A stretch of 62,142 bases of DNA from Bacillus sp. EAC (GTDB lineage Bacteria > Bacillota > Bacilli > Bacillales > Bacillaceae_G), in the NCBI RefSeq assembly GCF_002156875.1, contig NZ_NCSY01000015.1, forward strand, positions 1-62,142. Direction: 5' to 3'. A program made the position numbers and the translations under genes. The notes below the pieces were generated by a model. It saw only the letters and a list, made by a program, of their open reading frames with translations. It did no database searches and had not been told where the DNA came from. Below are positions 29,119 to 41,464 of this stretch, piece after piece; the stretch's first letter is position 1, and every line of letters starts with the position of its first letter.

Positions 29119-29147
29119 ATTATATTATCTCTACAAATGAAAATCAA
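29119..29147 (-). promoter_or_regulatory. S10 operon promoter P1 (distal)
   Basis: TTGATT (29142-29147), 17-nt spacer, TATAAT (29119-29124) on the minus strand, about 84 bp upstream of P2. The 337-bp tuf-rpsJ gap thus holds the tuf terminator, two promoters and the S10 leader. Confidence 0.75.
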
Positions 29148-29192
29148 GCAAGAATCAGTTTCTTCTATTGTATTAAATATTTCCAGTTTACA

Positions 29193-29229
29193 AATAAAAA
29201 AAGCTTAGAAGATATTATCTTCTAAGCTT
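29193..29229 (-). terminator. tuf terminator
   Basis: Stem AAGCTTAGAAGATAA / TATCTTCTAAGCTT followed by TTTTTTATTTG on the minus strand, overlapping the end of tuf by no coding bases. Confidence 0.9.
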
Positions 29230-29239
29230 GTAAGTTTAA

Positions 29240-30427
29240 TTATTCAACGATTGTAGCAACTACGCCAGCGCCTACAGTACGTCCACCCTCACGGATAGAG
29301 AACTTAGTTCCTTCTTCAACAGCGATTGGGTTGATTAACTCAACTGTCATTTCGATGTTGTCGCCAGGCATAACCATTTCAGTACCTTCTGGTAATTGGA
29401 TGATTCCAGTTACGTCAGTTGTACGGAAGTAGAATTGTGGACGGTAGTTAGCGAAGAATGGAGTGTGACGTCCACCTTCTTCTTTTGATAAAACGTAAAC
29501 TTCAGCTTTGAACTTTGTGTGTTGTTTAACTGAACCTGGTTTAGCTAAAACTTGACCACGTTGGATATCGTCACGAGCAACCCCACGAAGAAGTGCACCG
29601 ATGTTGTCTCCAGCTTCTGCTTGATCAAGAAGTTTACGGAACATTTCAACACCTGTTACAGTAGTTGATTTTGGCTCTTCAGTGAAACCGATGATTTCGA
29701 TTACTTCACCGACTTTAACTACACCACGCTCAACACGTCCAGTAGCAACTGTTCCACGACCAGTGATTGAGAATACGTCCTCAACTGGCATTAAGAAAGG
29801 CTTGTCAGTTTGACGAACTGGTGTTGGGATATAAGAATCAACTTCAGCCATTAATTCATGGATTTTAGCTTCCCAAGCTTCATCACCTTCAAGAGCTTTA
29901 AGTGCAGAACCTTTGATTACAGGAATGTCATCGCCAGGGAATTCATATTCAGATAAAAGATCACGAATTTCCATTTCAACTAATTCAAGTAATTCTTCGT
30001 CGTCAACCATGTCACATTTGTTCATGAATACAACTAGGTATGGTACACCTACTTGACGAGATAAAAGAATGTGCTCACGAGTTTGAGGCATTGGACCATC
30101 AGCAGCAGATACTACTAAGATACCACCGTCCATTTGAGCAGCACCAGTGATCATGTTTTTAACATAGTCAGCGTGACCCGGGCAGTCAACGTGTGCATAG
30201 TGACGAGTTTCAGTTTCATACTCAACGTGTGCAGTAGAGATTGTGATTCCACGTTCTCTTTCTTCTGGAGCACCATCGATTTGATCGTAAGCACGAGCTT
30301 CTGCTCCACCTACTTTAGCTAATACAGTTGTAATAGCAGCAGTTAATGTAGTTTTACCATGGTCAACGTGTCCGATTGTACCAATGTTAACGTGTGGTTT
30401 TACACGTTCAAATTTAGCTTTACCCAT
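29240..30427 (-). CDS. tuf: Elongation factor Tu
   Basis: A 395-residue GTPase delivering aminoacyl-tRNA to the ribosome. GHVDHGKT (18-25), [17 protein letters not shown] and the C-terminal domains are intact. The start [10 protein letters not shown] at 30427 is preceded by GGAGG; the frame extends 22 codons further without a site. It has its own promoter and a terminator-like hairpin in the leader, besides read-through from fusA. Confidence 0.98.
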   Translation of the reverse strand: MGKAKFERVKPHVNIGTIGHVDHGKTTLTAAITTVLAKVGGAEARAYDQIDGAPEERERGITISTAHVEYETETRHYAHVDCPGHADYVKNMITGAAQMDGGILVVSAADGPMPQTREHILLSRQVGVPYLVVFMNKCDMVDDEELLELVEMEIRDLLSEYEFPGDDIPVIKGSALKALEGDEAWEAKIHELMAEVDSYIPTPVRQTDKPFLMPVEDVFSITGRGTVATGRVERGVVKVGEVIEIIGFTEEPKSTTVTGVEMFRKLLDQAEAGDNIGALLRGVARDDIQRGQVLAKPGSVKQHTKFKAEVYVLSKEEGGRHTPFFANYRPQFYFRTTDVTGIIQLPEGTEMVMPGDNIEMTVELINPIAVEEGTKFSIREGGRTVGAGVVATIVE

Positions 30428-30481
30428 TGTAAAAATCCTCCTTATAATTAAGAAAATTAATTTTAGTTTTATTATTATGCC

Positions 30482-30504
30482 ATAAAGGGGCAATTCCCCT
30501 TTAT
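30482..30504 (-). terminator. Terminator-like hairpin in the tuf leader
   Basis: Perfect 9-bp stem ATAAAGGGG / CCCCTTTAT with 5-nt loop, between the tuf promoter and start. The following sequence TTTATGGC has only a weak T run, so it may attenuate, stabilise or mark a processing site. Confidence 0.6.
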
Positions 30505-30518
30505 AGCTAACATAAATA

Positions 30519-30547
30519 GTTATACATGATGAGAACTAAATAATCAA
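30519..30547 (-). promoter_or_regulatory. tuf promoter
   Basis: TTGATT (30542-30547), 17-nt spacer, TATAAC (30519-30524) on the minus strand, directly after the fusA stop. B. subtilis also uses an internal promoter for its tuf gene. Confidence 0.7.
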
Positions 30548-32626
30548 TTACTCACCTTTATATTTTTTGATAATTTCTTCAGAGATTGATTTTGGTACAT
30601 CTTCGTAATGGTCAAATACCATTGAGAACGTTCCACGTCCTTGAGTGTTAGAACGTAATGAAGTTGCATAACCAAACATCTCAGAAAGAGGTACCATTGC
30701 ACGTACTACTTGTGCGTTACCGCGAGCTTCCATACCTTCAACGCGTCCACGACGAGAAGTAATATCACCCATGATATCTCCTAAGTATTCCTCAGGGATA
30801 ACAACTTCTACTTTCATAAGTGGTTCAAGTAGAACTGGGTTACATTTCTTAACAGCATTTTTAAGAGCTAATGAAGCTGCTACTTTAAACGCCATCTCAT
30901 TCGAGTCAACATCATGGTAAGAACCGTCAAATAGACGAGCTTTAATGTCGATTAGTGGGAATCCAGCTAATACACCATTTTTAAGAGAATCTTCAAGACC
31001 TGCAGCAACTGCTGGGATGTATTCACGAGGAACAACACCACCAACGATACCGTTTTCAAACTCAAAGCCTTTTCCTTCTTCGTTTGGAGAGAATTCAATC
31101 CAAACGTGTCCGAATTGTCCACGTCCACCAGATTGACGAACGAATTTACCTTCTACTTGTGCAGAAGAACGGAAAGTTTCACGGTATGCTACTTGAGGAG
31201 CACCAACGTTAGCTTCAACTTTGAATTCACGACGCATACGGTCAACAATGATATCAAGGTGAAGTTCACCCATACCACCGATGATTACTTGACCAGTTTC
31301 TTGATCAGTATGTGCACGGAAAGTTGGATCTTCTTCTGTTAATTTAACTAATGCTTGACCCATTTTATCTTGGTCAGCTTTAGATTTTGGTTCGATTGCA
31401 ATGTGAATAACTGGCTCAGGGAATTCCATAGACTCAAGAATAACTAAATTCTTTTCATCACATAGAGTATCTCCAGTTGTAGTGTCTTTAAGACCTACAG
31501 CAGCAGCGATGTCTCCAGCATATACTTTCGAAATCTCTTGACGAGAGTTAGCATGCATTTGTAGGATACGTCCTACACGCTCACGCTTACCTTTCGTAGA
31601 GTTTTGAACGTAAGAACCAGATTCTAACGTACCTGCGTAAACACGGAAGAACGTTAATTTACCTACATAAGGGTCAGTCATGATTTTGAATGCTAATGCA
31701 GCGAAAGGCTCGTCGTCACTTGAAGGAACAACTTTTTCTTCATCAGAATCAGGAATAGTTCCCATAATTGCAGGTACATCTAATGGTGATGGTAAGTAGT
31801 CAATTACTGCATCAAGCATTAATTGAACACCTTTATTTTTGAAAGCAGATCCACATACTACTGGGTAGAATTGAACTGAACAAGTCGCTGTACGAATTGC
31901 AGCTTTTAATTCTGGAATAGTAATTTCTTCGCCTTCTAAATATTTAATCATTAATTCTTCATCTAGCTCAGCTACTGCTTCGATTAATCTTCCGCGGTAT
32001 TCTTCAGCTAGTTCTTGATATTCTTCAGGGATTTCGATTGTTTCAATGTCAGTTCCTAAGTCGTTGTTGTACTTAATAGCTTTCATTTCAACAAGGTCAA
32101 CAATACCCCAGAAATTATCTTCAGCACCCATTGCTAATTGAATTGGGTGTGCGTTAGCTTGTAAACGATCATGCAATGTTCCTACAGAGTATAAGAAATC
32201 CGCGCCGATTTTATCCATTTTGTTAACGAATACTACACGTGGAACTCCGTAAGTAGTTGCTTGACGCCATACTGTTTCAGTTTGAGGCTCAACACCTGAT
32301 TGAGCATCAAGAACTGCTACTGCGCCATCAAGTACACGTAAAGAACGTTCAACTTCTACAGTGAAGTCTACGTGACCTGGAGTATCAATGATATTTACAC
32401 GGTGGTTGTTCCATTGAGCTGTTGTAGCAGCAGAAGTGATAGTGATACCACGCTCTTGCTCTTGCTCCATCCAGTCCATTTGTGAAGCTCCTTCATGAGT
32501 TTCACCGATTTTGTGAATACGACCAGTGTAATAAAGGATACGCTCAGTTGTTGTTGTTTTACCAGCATCGATATGAGCCATGATCCCGATATTACGAGTA
32601 TTATTTAAGGAGAACTCTCTTGACAT
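30548..32626 (-). CDS. fusA: Elongation factor G
   Basis: A 692-residue translocation GTPase with five domains. [14 protein letters not shown] (17-30), [23 protein letters not shown] and the domain [15 protein letters not shown] are present. No residue stands out as a known fusidic-acid change on inspection. It is separated from rpsG by an unusually long 234-bp gap with a strong hairpin. Confidence 0.98.
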   Translation of the reverse strand: MSREFSLNNTRNIGIMAHIDAGKTTTTERILYYTGRIHKIGETHEGASQMDWMEQEQERGITITSAATTAQWNNHRVNIIDTPGHVDFTVEVERSLRVLDGAVAVLDAQSGVEPQTETVWRQATTYGVPRVVFVNKMDKIGADFLYSVGTLHDRLQANAHPIQLAMGAEDNFWGIVDLVEMKAIKYNNDLGTDIETIEIPEEYQELAEEYRGRLIEAVAELDEELMIKYLEGEEITIPELKAAIRTATCSVQFYPVVCGSAFKNKGVQLMLDAVIDYLPSPLDVPAIMGTIPDSDEEKVVPSSDDEPFAALAFKIMTDPYVGKLTFFRVYAGTLESGSYVQNSTKGKRERVGRILQMHANSRQEISKVYAGDIAAAVGLKDTTTGDTLCDEKNLVILESMEFPEPVIHIAIEPKSKADQDKMGQALVKLTEEDPTFRAHTDQETGQVIIGGMGELHLDIIVDRMRREFKVEANVGAPQVAYRETFRSSAQVEGKFVRQSGGRGQFGHVWIEFSPNEEGKGFEFENGIVGGVVPREYIPAVAAGLEDSLKNGVLAGFPLIDIKARLFDGSYHDVDSNEMAFKVAASLALKNAVKKCNPVLLEPLMKVEVVIPEEYLGDIMGDITSRRGRVEGMEARGNAQVVRAMVPLSEMFGYATSLRSNTQGRGTFSMVFDHYEDVPKSISEEIIKKYKGE

Positions 32627-32764
32627 AAGGGTTCTTTCTCCCTTCCAATTGTAAGTAGGATTTTTTTTAGTATAAGAAAAAGTTATTCCTATACATATTT
32701 CATGTTATAGAGTTAAGTACTACAAGCAAAGAACTTTCATGTCATCCTAAGTTATGTAATCCGA

Positions 32765-32811
32765 CGTTCACCTATTTAAACTAGGGTAGCTAGTTTGAAA
32801 ATAGGTGAACG
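32765..32811 (-). other. 47-nt perfect hairpin between rpsG and fusA
   Basis: CGTTCACCTATTT (32765-32777) pairs perfectly with AAATAGGTGAACG (32799-32811); inside, AAACTA and TAGTTT add six more pairs around a 7-nt loop. No T run follows, so it is not a classical terminator. Confidence 0.75.
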
Positions 32812-32860
32812 ACTTAACCAACATTCATTATGTGCAGAAATAACTAAATTGCTTTTAATC

Positions 32861-33331
32861 TTACCAACGGTAGTGAGCAAACGCTTTGTTCGCTTCTGCC
32901 ATTTTGTGTGTATCTTCACGTTTCTTAACTGCAGAACCTGAGTTGTTAGCTGCATCAAGAATTTCGTTAGCTAAACGCTCTTCCATCGTTTTTTCTCCAC
33001 GAAGACGAGAATAGTTTACTAACCAACGAAGACCTAAAGTTGTACGACGCTCTGGACGTACCTCAACTGGTACTTGGTAGTTAGAACCACCAACACGACG
33101 AGCTCTAACTTCTAGAACCGGCATGATATTTTTAAGAGCTGCTTCGAATACTTCCATTGGTTCTTTACCAGAACGTTCTTGGATTAATTCGAATGCTCCG
33201 TATAAGATAGCTTGAGATTTCCCTCTTTTTCCGTCAATCATCATTTTATTGATTAAACGAGAAACTAATTTTGAATTATAAAGTGGATCTGGCAATACAT
33301 CTCTTTTTGCAACAGGACCTTTACGTGGCAT
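32861..33331 (-). CDS. rpsG: 30S ribosomal protein S7
   Basis: A 156-residue head-nucleating protein that contacts the E-site t[49 protein letters not shown] and [21 protein letters not shown]-type tail identify it. The ATG at 33331 follows AAAGGAGG; the frame upstream has no better start. Confidence 0.97.
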   Translation of the reverse strand: MPRKGPVAKRDVLPDPLYNSKLVSRLINKMMIDGKRGKSQAILYGAFELIQERSGKEPMEVFEAALKNIMPVLEVRARRVGGSNYQVPVEVRPERRTTLGLRWLVNYSRLRGEKTMEERLANEILDAANNSGSAVKKREDTHKMAEANKAFAHYRW

Positions 33332-33363
33332 GTTATTTCCTCCTTTCAACTAGTTGATATTTA

Positions 33364-33786
33364 TTACTTCTTAGCTGCTTTTGGTCTCTTAGTTCCGTAT
33401 TTAGAACGACCTTGCATACGGTTGTTAACACCTGCAGTATCTAACGCTCCACGAACGATGTGGTAACGTACCCCCGGTAAATCTTTTACACGTCCTCCAC
33501 GAATAAGAACAACACTGTGCTCTTGTAAGTTGTGTCCGATACCTGGGATATAAGCAGTAACCTCGATTTGGTTAGTTAAACGTACACGAGCATATTTACG
33601 TAATGCTGAGTTCGGTTTCTTTGGAGTCATTGTACCAACACGAGTACAAACACCACGTTTTTGTGGAGCTGATAAATCAGTTGATTTTTTCTTTAATGAG
33701 TTGAAACCTTTGTTTAATGCTGGTGATTTTGATTTCCATACTTTAGAAGTACGTCCATTACGCACTAACTGGTTAATAGTAGGCAT
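33364..33786 (-). CDS. rpsL: 30S ribosomal protein S12
   Basis: A 140-residue decoding-centre protein starting [12 protein letters not shown]. The streptomycin-sensitive loop [11 protein letters not shown] shows lysine in the wild-type place. The second loop [20 protein letters not shown] is also standard. The ATG at 33786 is 8 nt after GGGAGG. It heads the str operon; ybxF, which precedes it in B. subtilis, is missing. Confidence 0.98.
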   Translation of the reverse strand: MPTINQLVRNGRTSKVWKSKSPALNKGFNSLKKKSTDLSAPQKRGVCTRVGTMTPKKPNSALRKYARVRLTNQIEVTAYIPGIGHNLQEHSVVLIRGGRVKDLPGVRYHIVRGALDTAGVNNRMQGRSKYGTKRPKAAKK

Positions 33787-33854
33787 GAGTTTTCCTCCCT
33801 TCACATATTTATAAGACCACACATCCAGGTGGTTCATAATTAGTTGAAAACAAA

Positions 33855-33894
33855 GTTTTTGCAAGAAGGAAGAAGCCTTCCTTCTCACAAAAAC
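33855..33894 (-). other. Long hairpin in the str operon leader
   Basis: On the minus strand GTTTTTG / CAAAAAC and AGAAGGAAG / CTTCCTTCT form a 16-bp stem with one small internal loop and a 4-nt apical loop, followed by TTTGTTTT. It is about 70 nt upstream of rpsL and may be an attenuator or ribosomal-protein site. Confidence 0.6.
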
Positions 33895-33977
33895 AGTTTT
33901 AACTGTATATTCCTAAATTAGCCCCGGGTCTAACCTGCTAAGATTAGCAGTGCTATTGTCTAGGAGCAACCTTGAAT

Positions 33978-34007
33978 ATCTTATCATTTTTCATCAAATG
34001 ATGTCAA
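33978..34007 (-). promoter_or_regulatory. str operon promoter
   Basis: TTGACA (34002-34007) and TAAGAT (33978-33983) with 18-nt spacing on the minus strand, between rpoC and rpsL. Confidence 0.75.
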
Positions 34008-34031
34008 CTCAAGTTTTAAAATATTTTAAGT

Positions 34032-37000
34032 TTATTTTTCAACTAATACTTCTTCATTCGTTTCAACTGATGCATGTAGCTCTTTAACAAGATCTACTCT
34101 GCGGTATCTATTCATACCTGTTCCAGCTGGAACCAACTTACCTATAATAACATTCTCTTTTAATCCTAGCAACTCATCACGTTTTCCTTTAATCGCAGCG
34201 TCAGTTAATACACGCGTTGTTTCTTGGAATGATGCGGCTGATAAGAATGAGTCTGTTTCTAATGATGCTTTTGTAATACCTAGTAGTAACGGACGAGCAG
34301 TCGCTGGTTGTTTACCTGCAAATAAAGCTTCTTTATTCGCTTCAGTAAACTGATGTAATTCTAGTAATGTTCCAGGTAATAATTCTGTTTCACCAGCATC
34401 CATTACACGAACTTTCTTCAGCATTTGACGAACCATTACTTCTACGTGTTTATCACCAATTTCTACCCCTTGCATACGGTATACTTTTTGAACTTCACGC
34501 AGTAAGTATTCTTGAACAGCATTTGTACCTTTTACTTTTAAAAGTTCTTTTGGATCAATTGAACCTTCAGTCATTACTTGACCACGTTCGATTGATTCAC
34601 CATCTTGAACTTTAAGTCTAGCGCCATAAGGAACTGGATAGCTTCTAGATTCAACAGTACCTTGAACAACAATTTCTTGTTTATCTTTCGCATCTGTTTG
34701 AATCGAGATAATACCATCAATTTCAGAAATAACTGCTTGACCTTTAGGATTACGCGCTTCAAATAACTCTTGAATACGAGGTAAACCTTGAGTGATATCG
34801 TCCCCTGCTACACCACCTGTATGGAATGTACGCATCGTTAACTGAGTACCTGGTTCACCGATTGATTGAGCAGCGATAATACCTACTGCCTCACCAACTT
34901 CTACTTCAGCACCTGTAGCTAAGTTGCGACCATAACATTTTTTACATACTCCATGGTTAGTATTACATGTGAACGCAGAACGGATATTAACTTCTTCAAT
35001 ACCAGCGTCGATAATTTCGCGAGCTAAGTCTTCAGTAATTAAATCGTTCTCTTGAGCCATTAATACACCTGTTTCTGGGTGACGTAAAGTAGCACGTAAA
35101 TGACGACCTACTAAACGATCGTAAAGAGATTCGATAATTTCGTTACCTTCTTTAATAGCTTTAACATGTAATCCGCGATCTGTACCACAGTCATCTTGAC
35201 GAACAATTACATCTTGTGCAACGTCAACTAGACGACGAGTTAAGTAACCAGAATCGGCTGTTTTAAGCGCTGTATCAGCAAGACCTTTACGAGCACCATG
35301 TGTTGAGATGAAGTATTCAAGTACTGTTAAACCTTCACGGAATGAAGATTTAATTGGTAACTCGATAATACGACCAGCCGGGTTGGCCATCAGACCACGC
35401 ATACCTGCAAGCTGAGTGAAGTTCGACGCGTTACCACGGGCACCAGAGTCACTCATCATAAAGATTGGGTTACGTTTATTTAATGAAGCCATCAGTTTTC
35501 CTTGAATTACATCCTTCGCATCACTCCAAATTGCGATTACACGATCATAACGCTCTTCTTCAGTGATTAAACCACGACGGAATTGTTTCAGAACTTTATC
35601 TACTTTTTCTTGAGCTTCAGCAATAATTAATTGCTTTTCAGGTAATACGATGATATCGGAAACACCAACAGTAATACCAGCTTTAGTAGAATATCTAAAT
35701 CCAAGATCCTTCATGCGGTCAAGCATTTTTGATGTTTCAGTAATTTTGAAACGTTTAAATACTTCAGCAATGATATTTCCAAGGATTTTCTTTTTGAAAG
35801 GAGCAATTTCTTCTCTACTTTCAATAATTTCTTTAATATTTGCGCCTTTAGAAGCAAAATACATCTGCGGAGTTTCCTTTTCAAGGTTACTCTGAGTTGG
35901 TTCATTAATAAACGGGAACGATGTAGGTAAGATTTCATTGAAGATAAGCTTACCAACAGTTGTGATTAATAATGAGTTATTTTGTTCTTCAGTAAATGTT
36001 TCGTTATTTAACGTACCAGCTGCAACAGCAACACGAGAATGTAAATGTACATAACCGTTTTGGTATGCAACTAATGCTTCATTGATATCTTTAAATACCA
36101 TACCTTCACCGACAGCGCCTGCACGCTCAAGAGTTAAGTAATAGTTTCCTAATACCATATCTTGAGATGGTGTAACTACTGGTTTACCATCTTTCGGGTT
36201 AAGGATGTTTTGTGCTGCAAGCATCAGGATACGAGCTTCTGCTTGAGCTTCACTTGATAATGGAACGTGAACAGCCATTTGGTCACCGTCAAAATCGGCA
36301 TTGTATGCTGTACATACAAGCGGATGTAGACGAATCGCACGGCCTTCTACTAAAGTAGGTTCGAACGCTTGAATACCAAGTCTGTGAAGAGTCGGGGCAC
36401 GGTTTAATAACACCGGATGCTCACGGATAACTGATTCTAATACATCCCAAATCTCTGGATGTAAACGTTCAATTTTACGTTTTGCACTCTTAATGTTATG
36501 TGCTAACCCACGTTCAACTAATTCTTTCATCACGAATGGCTTGAATAACTCAATCGCCATTTCTTTTGGTAGTCCACATTGATACATCTGTAAGTTGGGT
36601 CCTACTACGATTACCGAACGACCAGAGTAGTCAACACGTTTACCAAGTAAGTTTTGACGGAAACGTCCTTGCTTACCTTTAAGCATGTGAGAAAGAGATT
36701 TTAATGGACGGTTACCAGGTCCAGTAACTGGACGGCCACGACGACCATTGTCTATTAACGCATCAACAGCCTCTTGAAGCATACGTTTTTCGTTTTGAAC
36801 GATGATGCTTGGTGCACCTAGATCTAATAAACGTTTTAAACGGTTGTTACGGTTAATTACACGACGATATAAATCATTTAGATCCGAAGTTGCAAAACGT
36901 CCACCATCCAATTGAACCATTGGACGTAATTCAGGTGGAATTACTGGTAGTACATCAAGGATCATCCATGATGGCTCATTACCAGAATTACGGAATGCTT

Positions 37001-37640
37001 CTAACACTTCTAAACGTTTAATTGCTCTAGTACGACGTTGACCTTGAGCAGTTTTTAATTCTTCTTTTAAAGAATCAACATCTTTTTCAAGATTAATGTC
37101 GCTTAAAAGCTTTTTAATTGCTTCAGCACCCATAGATGCTTGGAAAGATTGACCGTAGCGCTCACGATAAGCACGGAATTCTTTCTCAGAAAGTAATTGT
37201 TTCTTTTCTAAAGGAGTATCTCCCGCTTCTGTTACAACGTAAGAAGCAAAGTAGATAACTTCTTCCAGAGCACGAGGGGACATGTCTAAAACAAGTCCCA
37301 TTCGGCTTGGAATACCTTTGAAATACCAAATATGTGATACTGGAGCAGCTAATTCAATATGACCCATACGCTCACGACGTACTTTTGCGCGAGTTACTTC
37401 AACTCCACAACGATCACATACTACACCTTTATAACGTACACGCTTGTATTTACCGCAATGACATTCCCAATCTTTTGTAGGTCCAAAAATACGTTCACAA
37501 AAAAGACCATCTTTTTCAGGTTTTAATGTACGGTAGTTAATTGTTTCAGGTTTTTTAATTTCCCCGTATGACCACGAGCGAATTTTGTCAGGCGATGCAA
37601 GTCCGATCTTCATATACTCGAAATTGTTTACATCTATCAA
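34032..37640 (-). CDS. rpoC: RNA polymerase subunit beta'
   Basis: A 1202-residue catalytic subunit. The N-terminal zinc site uses Cys60, Cys62, Cys75 and Cys78; the metal-binding [12 protein letters not shown] active site lies near residue 450; a second cysteine cluster ([13 protein letters not shown]) follows later. The start is TTG at 37640, nine bases after GGGAGG, as in B. subtilis. It is 46 bp after rpoB. Confidence 0.98.
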   Translation of the reverse strand: MIDVNNFEYMKIGLASPDKIRSWSYGEIKKPETINYRTLKPEKDGLFCERIFGPTKDWECHCGKYKRVRYKGVVCDRCGVEVTRAKVRRERMGHIELAAPVSHIWYFKGIPSRMGLVLDMSPRALEEVIYFASYVVTEAGDTPLEKKQLLSEKEFRAYRERYGQSFQASMGAEAIKKLLSDINLEKDVDSLKEELKTAQGQRRTRAIKRLEVLEAFRNSGNEPSWMILDVLPVIPPELRPMVQLDGGRFATSDLNDLYRRVINRNNRLKRLLDLGAPSIIVQNEKRMLQEAVDALIDNGRRGRPVTGPGNRPLKSLSHMLKGKQGRFRQNLLGKRVDYSGRSVIVVGPNLQMYQCGLPKEMAIELFKPFVMKELVERGLAHNIKSAKRKIERLHPEIWDVLESVIREHPVLLNRAPTLHRLGIQAFEPTLVEGRAIRLHPLVCTAYNADFDGDQMAVHVPLSSEAQAEARILMLAAQNILNPKDGKPVVTPSQDMVLGNYYLTLERAGAVGEGMVFKDINEALVAYQNGYVHLHSRVAVAAGTLNNETFTEEQNNSLLITTVGKLIFNEILPTSFPFINEPTQSNLEKETPQMYFASKGANIKEIIESREEIAPFKKKILGNIIAEVFKRFKITETSKMLDRMKDLGFRYSTKAGITVGVSDIIVLPEKQLIIAEAQEKVDKVLKQFRRGLITEEERYDRVIAIWSDAKDVIQGKLMASLNKRNPIFMMSDSGARGNASNFTQLAGMRGLMANPAGRIIELPIKSSFREGLTVLEYFISTHGARKGLADTALKTADSGYLTRRLVDVAQDVIVRQDDCGTDRGLHVKAIKEGNEIIESLYDRLVGRHLRATLRHPETGVLMAQENDLITEDLAREIIDAGIEEVNIRSAFTCNTNHGVCKKCYGRNLATGAEVEVGEAVGIIAAQSIGEPGTQLTMRTFHTGGVAGDDITQGLPRIQELFEARNPKGQAVISEIDGIISIQTDAKDKQEIVVQGTVESRSYPVPYGARLKVQDGESIERGQVMTEGSIDPKELLKVKGTNAVQEYLLREVQKVYRMQGVEIGDKHVEVMVRQMLKKVRVMDAGETELLPGTLLELHQFTEANKEALFAGKQPATARPLLLGITKASLETDSFLSAASFQETTRVLTDAAIKGKRDELLGLKENVIIGKLVPAGTGMNRYRRVDLVKELHASVETNEEVLVEK

Positions 37641-37686
37641 GGGGCCTACCTCCCTTTCTGTCCTAAGGTTTTACCCTATATAATCC

Positions 37687-40600
37687 TTATTCCTTAACGT
37701 ATTCCATATCCATCGCTAAATGTTCTGAAGCTTGATCATCATCATCTTCAGTATCACGCATTTCGATTTCTTGATCTGTAGCAGACATCATCTTAACATC
37801 CATACCAAGTGACTGTAATTCTTTAATTAATACTTTGAATGATTCAGGCACACCTGGTTCTGGTACATTTTCACCTTTAACGATTGCTTCGTATGTTTTT
37901 ACACGACCAACAACGTCATCAGATTTAACTGTTAAGATTTCTTGTAGCGTATAAGCAGCACCGTAAGCTTCAAGTGCCCAAACTTCCATCTCACCAAAAC
38001 GTTGTCCACCAAATTGTGCTTTACCACCAAGTGGTTGTTGCGTTACAAGTGAGTATGGTCCTGTTGAACGAGCATGTAGCTTATCGTCAACCATGTGCGC
38101 AAGTTTAATCATGTACATTACACCTACAGATACACGGTTATCGAATGGCTCACCTGAGCGTCCATCATATAAAACTGTTTTAGCATCACGCGCCATACCA
38201 GCTTCTTCAATTGTTCCCCAAACATCTTCCTCACGTGCTCCGTCAAATACTGGTGAAGCAACATGAACGCCAAGATATCTAGCAGCCATACCTAAGTGTA
38301 GCTCTAAAACCTGACCGATGTTCATACGAGAAGGTACACCTAATGGATTTAACATGATGTCAACTGGTGTTCCATCAGGTAAGAACGGCATATCCTCTTC
38401 TGGTAAAATACGAGAAATAACCCCTTTATTACCATGTCGTCCAGCCATTTTATCCCCTTCAGAAATCTTACGTTTCTGAACGATATAAACACGTACAAGT
38501 TGATTTACTCCTGGTGGTAATTCATCACCGTTCTCACGAGTGAATACTTTCACATCAAGAATAATTCCGCCTCCACCATGTGGAACACGTAAAGATGTAT
38601 CACGAACTTCACGAGCTTTTTCACCGAAGATAGCATGTAGAAGACGTTCTTCAGCAGTTAACTCAGTAACCCCTTTAGGTGTTACTTTACCAACTAATAA
38701 ATCTCCATCTTTTACTTCTGCACCAATTCGGATAATTCCGCGTTCATCAAGATTCTTAAGAGCATCTTCACCAACGTTTGGAATATCACGAGTGATTTCT
38801 TCAGGTCCTAACTTCGTGTCACGAGCTTCTGATTCATATTCTTCAATATGAACTGAAGTATAAACATCTTCTTTAACAAGACGGCGACTCATAATGATCG
38901 CATCCTCGTAGTTATAACCATCCCATGTCATGAATGCTACTAACACGTTACGTCCTAGAGCTAATTCACCTTTTTCCATAGAAGGTCCATCTGCAAGAAT
39001 TTCGCCTCTTACTACTTCATCACCAACACTTACGATTGGGCGTTGGTTATAACAAGTACCTTGGTTTGAACGTACGAATTTTAACATACGGTATTTATCA
39101 AGGTCACCTTTTACTTTTTGTCCATCAACTTCTGAATATCTACGAACCCAAACTTCTTTCGCTTCAACACGTTCTACGATACCTGGGTGTTTACAAATTA
39201 CTGCAGCACCTGAGTCTTTCGCTGAAACGTATTCCATACCTGTACCTACAATTGGAGATTCAGGGTTTAATAATGGAACTGCTTGACGTTGCATGTTTGC
39301 TCCCATTAACGCACGGTTTGAATCGTCGTTTTCTAAGAAAGGTATACATGCTGTCGCAGCTGATACTACTTGTTTTGGAGATACGTCCATATAGTCGATA
39401 CGTTCACGTTTAATAACGGTATTGTCTCCACGGAAACGAGCAACTATATCTTCATCTAAGAAACTACCATCTTCACCTAAACGAGCATTCGCTTGGGCTA
39501 CAACGTAGAGATCCTCTTCATCAGCAGTTAAGTAATCAATTTTATCAATTAGACGGCCAGTTTCAGGGTCTACTCGACGATATGGAGTTTCAATGAAACC
39601 AAATTGGTTTACTTTTGCATAAGAAGAAAGTGAGTTAATTAATCCGATGTTCGGTCCCTCAGGCGTCTCAATCGGACACATACGACCATAGTGTGAGTAA
39701 TGAACGTCACGAACTTCAAAGCCTGCACGTTCACGTGTTAAACCACCTGGTCCTAGTGCTGATAGTCTTCGTTTGTGAGTTAATTCTGCTAGTGGGTTTG
39801 TTTGGTCCATGAATTGAGATAGCTGTGAGCTACCAAAGAATTCTTTTATTGAAGCAATTACAGGGCGGATATTAATTAACGCCTGTGGAGTAACTGCATT
39901 TGTATCTTGTATTGACATACGTTCACGAACAACACGTTCCATACGAGATAAACCGATACGGAACTGGTTTTGAAGTAATTCTCCAACTGAACGTAAACGA
40001 CGGTTACCTAAATGGTCGATGTCGTCAGTGTCACCTACGTTATGTAGCAGGTTAAAGAAGTAAGATATCGAAGCGATAATGTCAGCTGGTGAAATATTTT
40101 TCACACTTTTACTTACATTAGCATTTCCAATCACTTGAATTACTTGTTCGCCATCACCTTCAACCGGTGCGTAAATTTTGATAGATTGTAAAGAAATCTC
40201 ATCTGCTAATACACCACCAGCAGGTTGAGCAACTTTTTCACCGATATTCTTCTCTAAGAACGGAATAATACGATCTAACGTACGGCGATCGAGAGTTGTC
40301 CCTTTTTCTACAATAATTTCACCAGTTTCTGGATCCACTAATGTTTCAGCGATACGTTGATTAAATAATCGGTTTTTAATGTGTAATTTTTTATTGATTT
40401 TGTAGCGTCCTACGCTAGCTAAATCATAACGCTTCGGATCAAAGAAGCGAGTAATTAATAAATTTTTAGCGTTTTCTACAGTAGGTGGTTCACCTGGACG
40501 TAATCTTTCATAGATTTCAAGAAGCGCTTTTTCAACGCTATCTGTGTTATCTTTTTCTAACGTATTACGCAGGTATTCATTTTCGCCTAACAAGTCCAGA

Positions 40601-41223
40601 ATCTCTTGGTCTGTACCAAATCCAAGCGAACGAAGTAAGACAGTAACAGGTAATTTTCTAGTGCGGTCAATACGTACATAAACTACGTCTTTCGCATCCG
40701 TTTCGTACTCTAACCAAGCACCACGGTTTGGAATTACAGTAGCTGTGTAACCTTTTTTACCATTCTTGTCTATCTTTCCACTGTAGTACACACTTGGAGA
40801 ACGTACTAACTGTGAAACGATAACACGCTCAGCACCATTAATAATAAATGTGCCCGTGTCCGTCATTAATGGGAAATCTCCCATAAAAACATCTTGCTCT
40901 TTAACTTCGCCAGTTTCCTTATTTAATAGGCGAACTTTTACGCGAAGTGGAGCTGCGTAGTTTACATCACGCTCTTTCGATTCTTCTACAACATACTTCG
41001 GCTCACCTAGGCTGTAATCAATGAATTCTAATGATAGATTACCTGTGAAATCCTCAATTGGAGAAATATCTTGGAACATTTCTCTCAAACCTTCATCTAA
41101 AAACCATTGGTAAGATGCTGTTTGGATTTCAATTAAGTTAGGTAACTCTAAAACTTCACTGATACGAGCATAACTTCTGCGTTGGCGGTGTCGTCCATAT
41201 TGAACTAGTTGACCTGTCAACAT
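37687..41223 (-). CDS. rpoB: RNA polymerase subunit beta
   Basis: A 1178-residue catalytic subunit. The rifampicin-binding stretch reads [17 protein letters not shown] then [18 protein letters not shown], the wild-type form. [14 protein letters not shown]-like and [19 protein letters not shown] blocks are intact. Start may be ATG at 41223 or the next codon, TTG, both behind AAGGGGTG; B. subtilis uses the TTG. The acidic tail ([11 protein letters not shown]) is shorter than in B. subtilis. Confidence 0.97.
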   Translation of the reverse strand: MLTGQLVQYGRHRQRRSYARISEVLELPNLIEIQTASYQWFLDEGLREMFQDISPIEDFTGNLSLEFIDYSLGEPKYVVEESKERDVNYAAPLRVKVRLLNKETGEVKEQDVFMGDFPLMTDTGTFIINGAERVIVSQLVRSPSVYYSGKIDKNGKKGYTATVIPNRGAWLEYETDAKDVVYVRIDRTRKLPVTVLLRSLGFGTDQEILDLLGENEYLRNTLEKDNTDSVEKALLEIYERLRPGEPPTVENAKNLLITRFFDPKRYDLASVGRYKINKKLHIKNRLFNQRIAETLVDPETGEIIVEKGTTLDRRTLDRIIPFLEKNIGEKVAQPAGGVLADEISLQSIKIYAPVEGDGEQVIQVIGNANVSKSVKNISPADIIASISYFFNLLHNVGDTDDIDHLGNRRLRSVGELLQNQFRIGLSRMERVVRERMSIQDTNAVTPQALINIRPVIASIKEFFGSSQLSQFMDQTNPLAELTHKRRLSALGPGGLTRERAGFEVRDVHYSHYGRMCPIETPEGPNIGLINSLSSYAKVNQFGFIETPYRRVDPETGRLIDKIDYLTADEEDLYVVAQANARLGEDGSFLDEDIVARFRGDNTVIKRERIDYMDVSPKQVVSAATACIPFLENDDSNRALMGANMQRQAVPLLNPESPIVGTGMEYVSAKDSGAAVICKHPGIVERVEAKEVWVRRYSEVDGQKVKGDLDKYRMLKFVRSNQGTCYNQRPIVSVGDEVVRGEILADGPSMEKGELALGRNVLVAFMTWDGYNYEDAIIMSRRLVKEDVYTSVHIEEYESEARDTKLGPEEITRDIPNVGEDALKNLDERGIIRIGAEVKDGDLLVGKVTPKGVTELTAEERLLHAIFGEKAREVRDTSLRVPHGGGGIILDVKVFTRENGDELPPGVNQLVRVYIVQKRKISEGDKMAGRHGNKGVISRILPEEDMPFLPDGTPVDIMLNPLGVPSRMNIGQVLELHLGMAARYLGVHVASPVFDGAREEDVWGTIEEAGMARDAKTVLYDGRSGEPFDNRVSVGVMYMIKLAHMVDDKLHARSTGPYSLVTQQPLGGKAQFGGQRFGEMEVWALEAYGAAYTLQEILTVKSDDVVGRVKTYEAIVKGENVPEPGVPESFKVLIKELQSLGMDVKMMSATDQEIEMRDTEDDDDQASEHLAMDMEYVKE

Positions 41224-41298
41224 ATTCACCCCTTAAATTAAGAGTATTTAAAACAAAAAAATAGTAACAAATAAGCACAAAAACCCTTACTTGTTAAA

Positions 41299-41335
41299 CA
41301 AAAAATAAAATGGTTTCAAAAATGAAAACCATTTA
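41299..41335 (-). terminator. ybxB terminator
   Basis: AAATGGTTTTCA and TGAAACCATTT pair on the minus strand, followed by TATTTTTTG. It separates ybxB from rpoB; the remaining 235-bp gap should contain the rpoB leader and a promoter that I could not place securely. Confidence 0.8.
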
Positions 41336-41464
41336 TTAAACTCAACGACAGTCATTTTACTATCATTTCCAAAGAATATAGAAATATACTTACTTTCAAA
41401 AATTCATTTTCAAAAATAAATATATATTGGCATTTAATAATGCTATCACAAACAAAAATTAGAG

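Noticed and set aside
33787-33888. N-terminal extension of rpsL
   Set aside because: MPTINQL is the universal S12 start and has a strong site; the extension runs into a leader hairpin.
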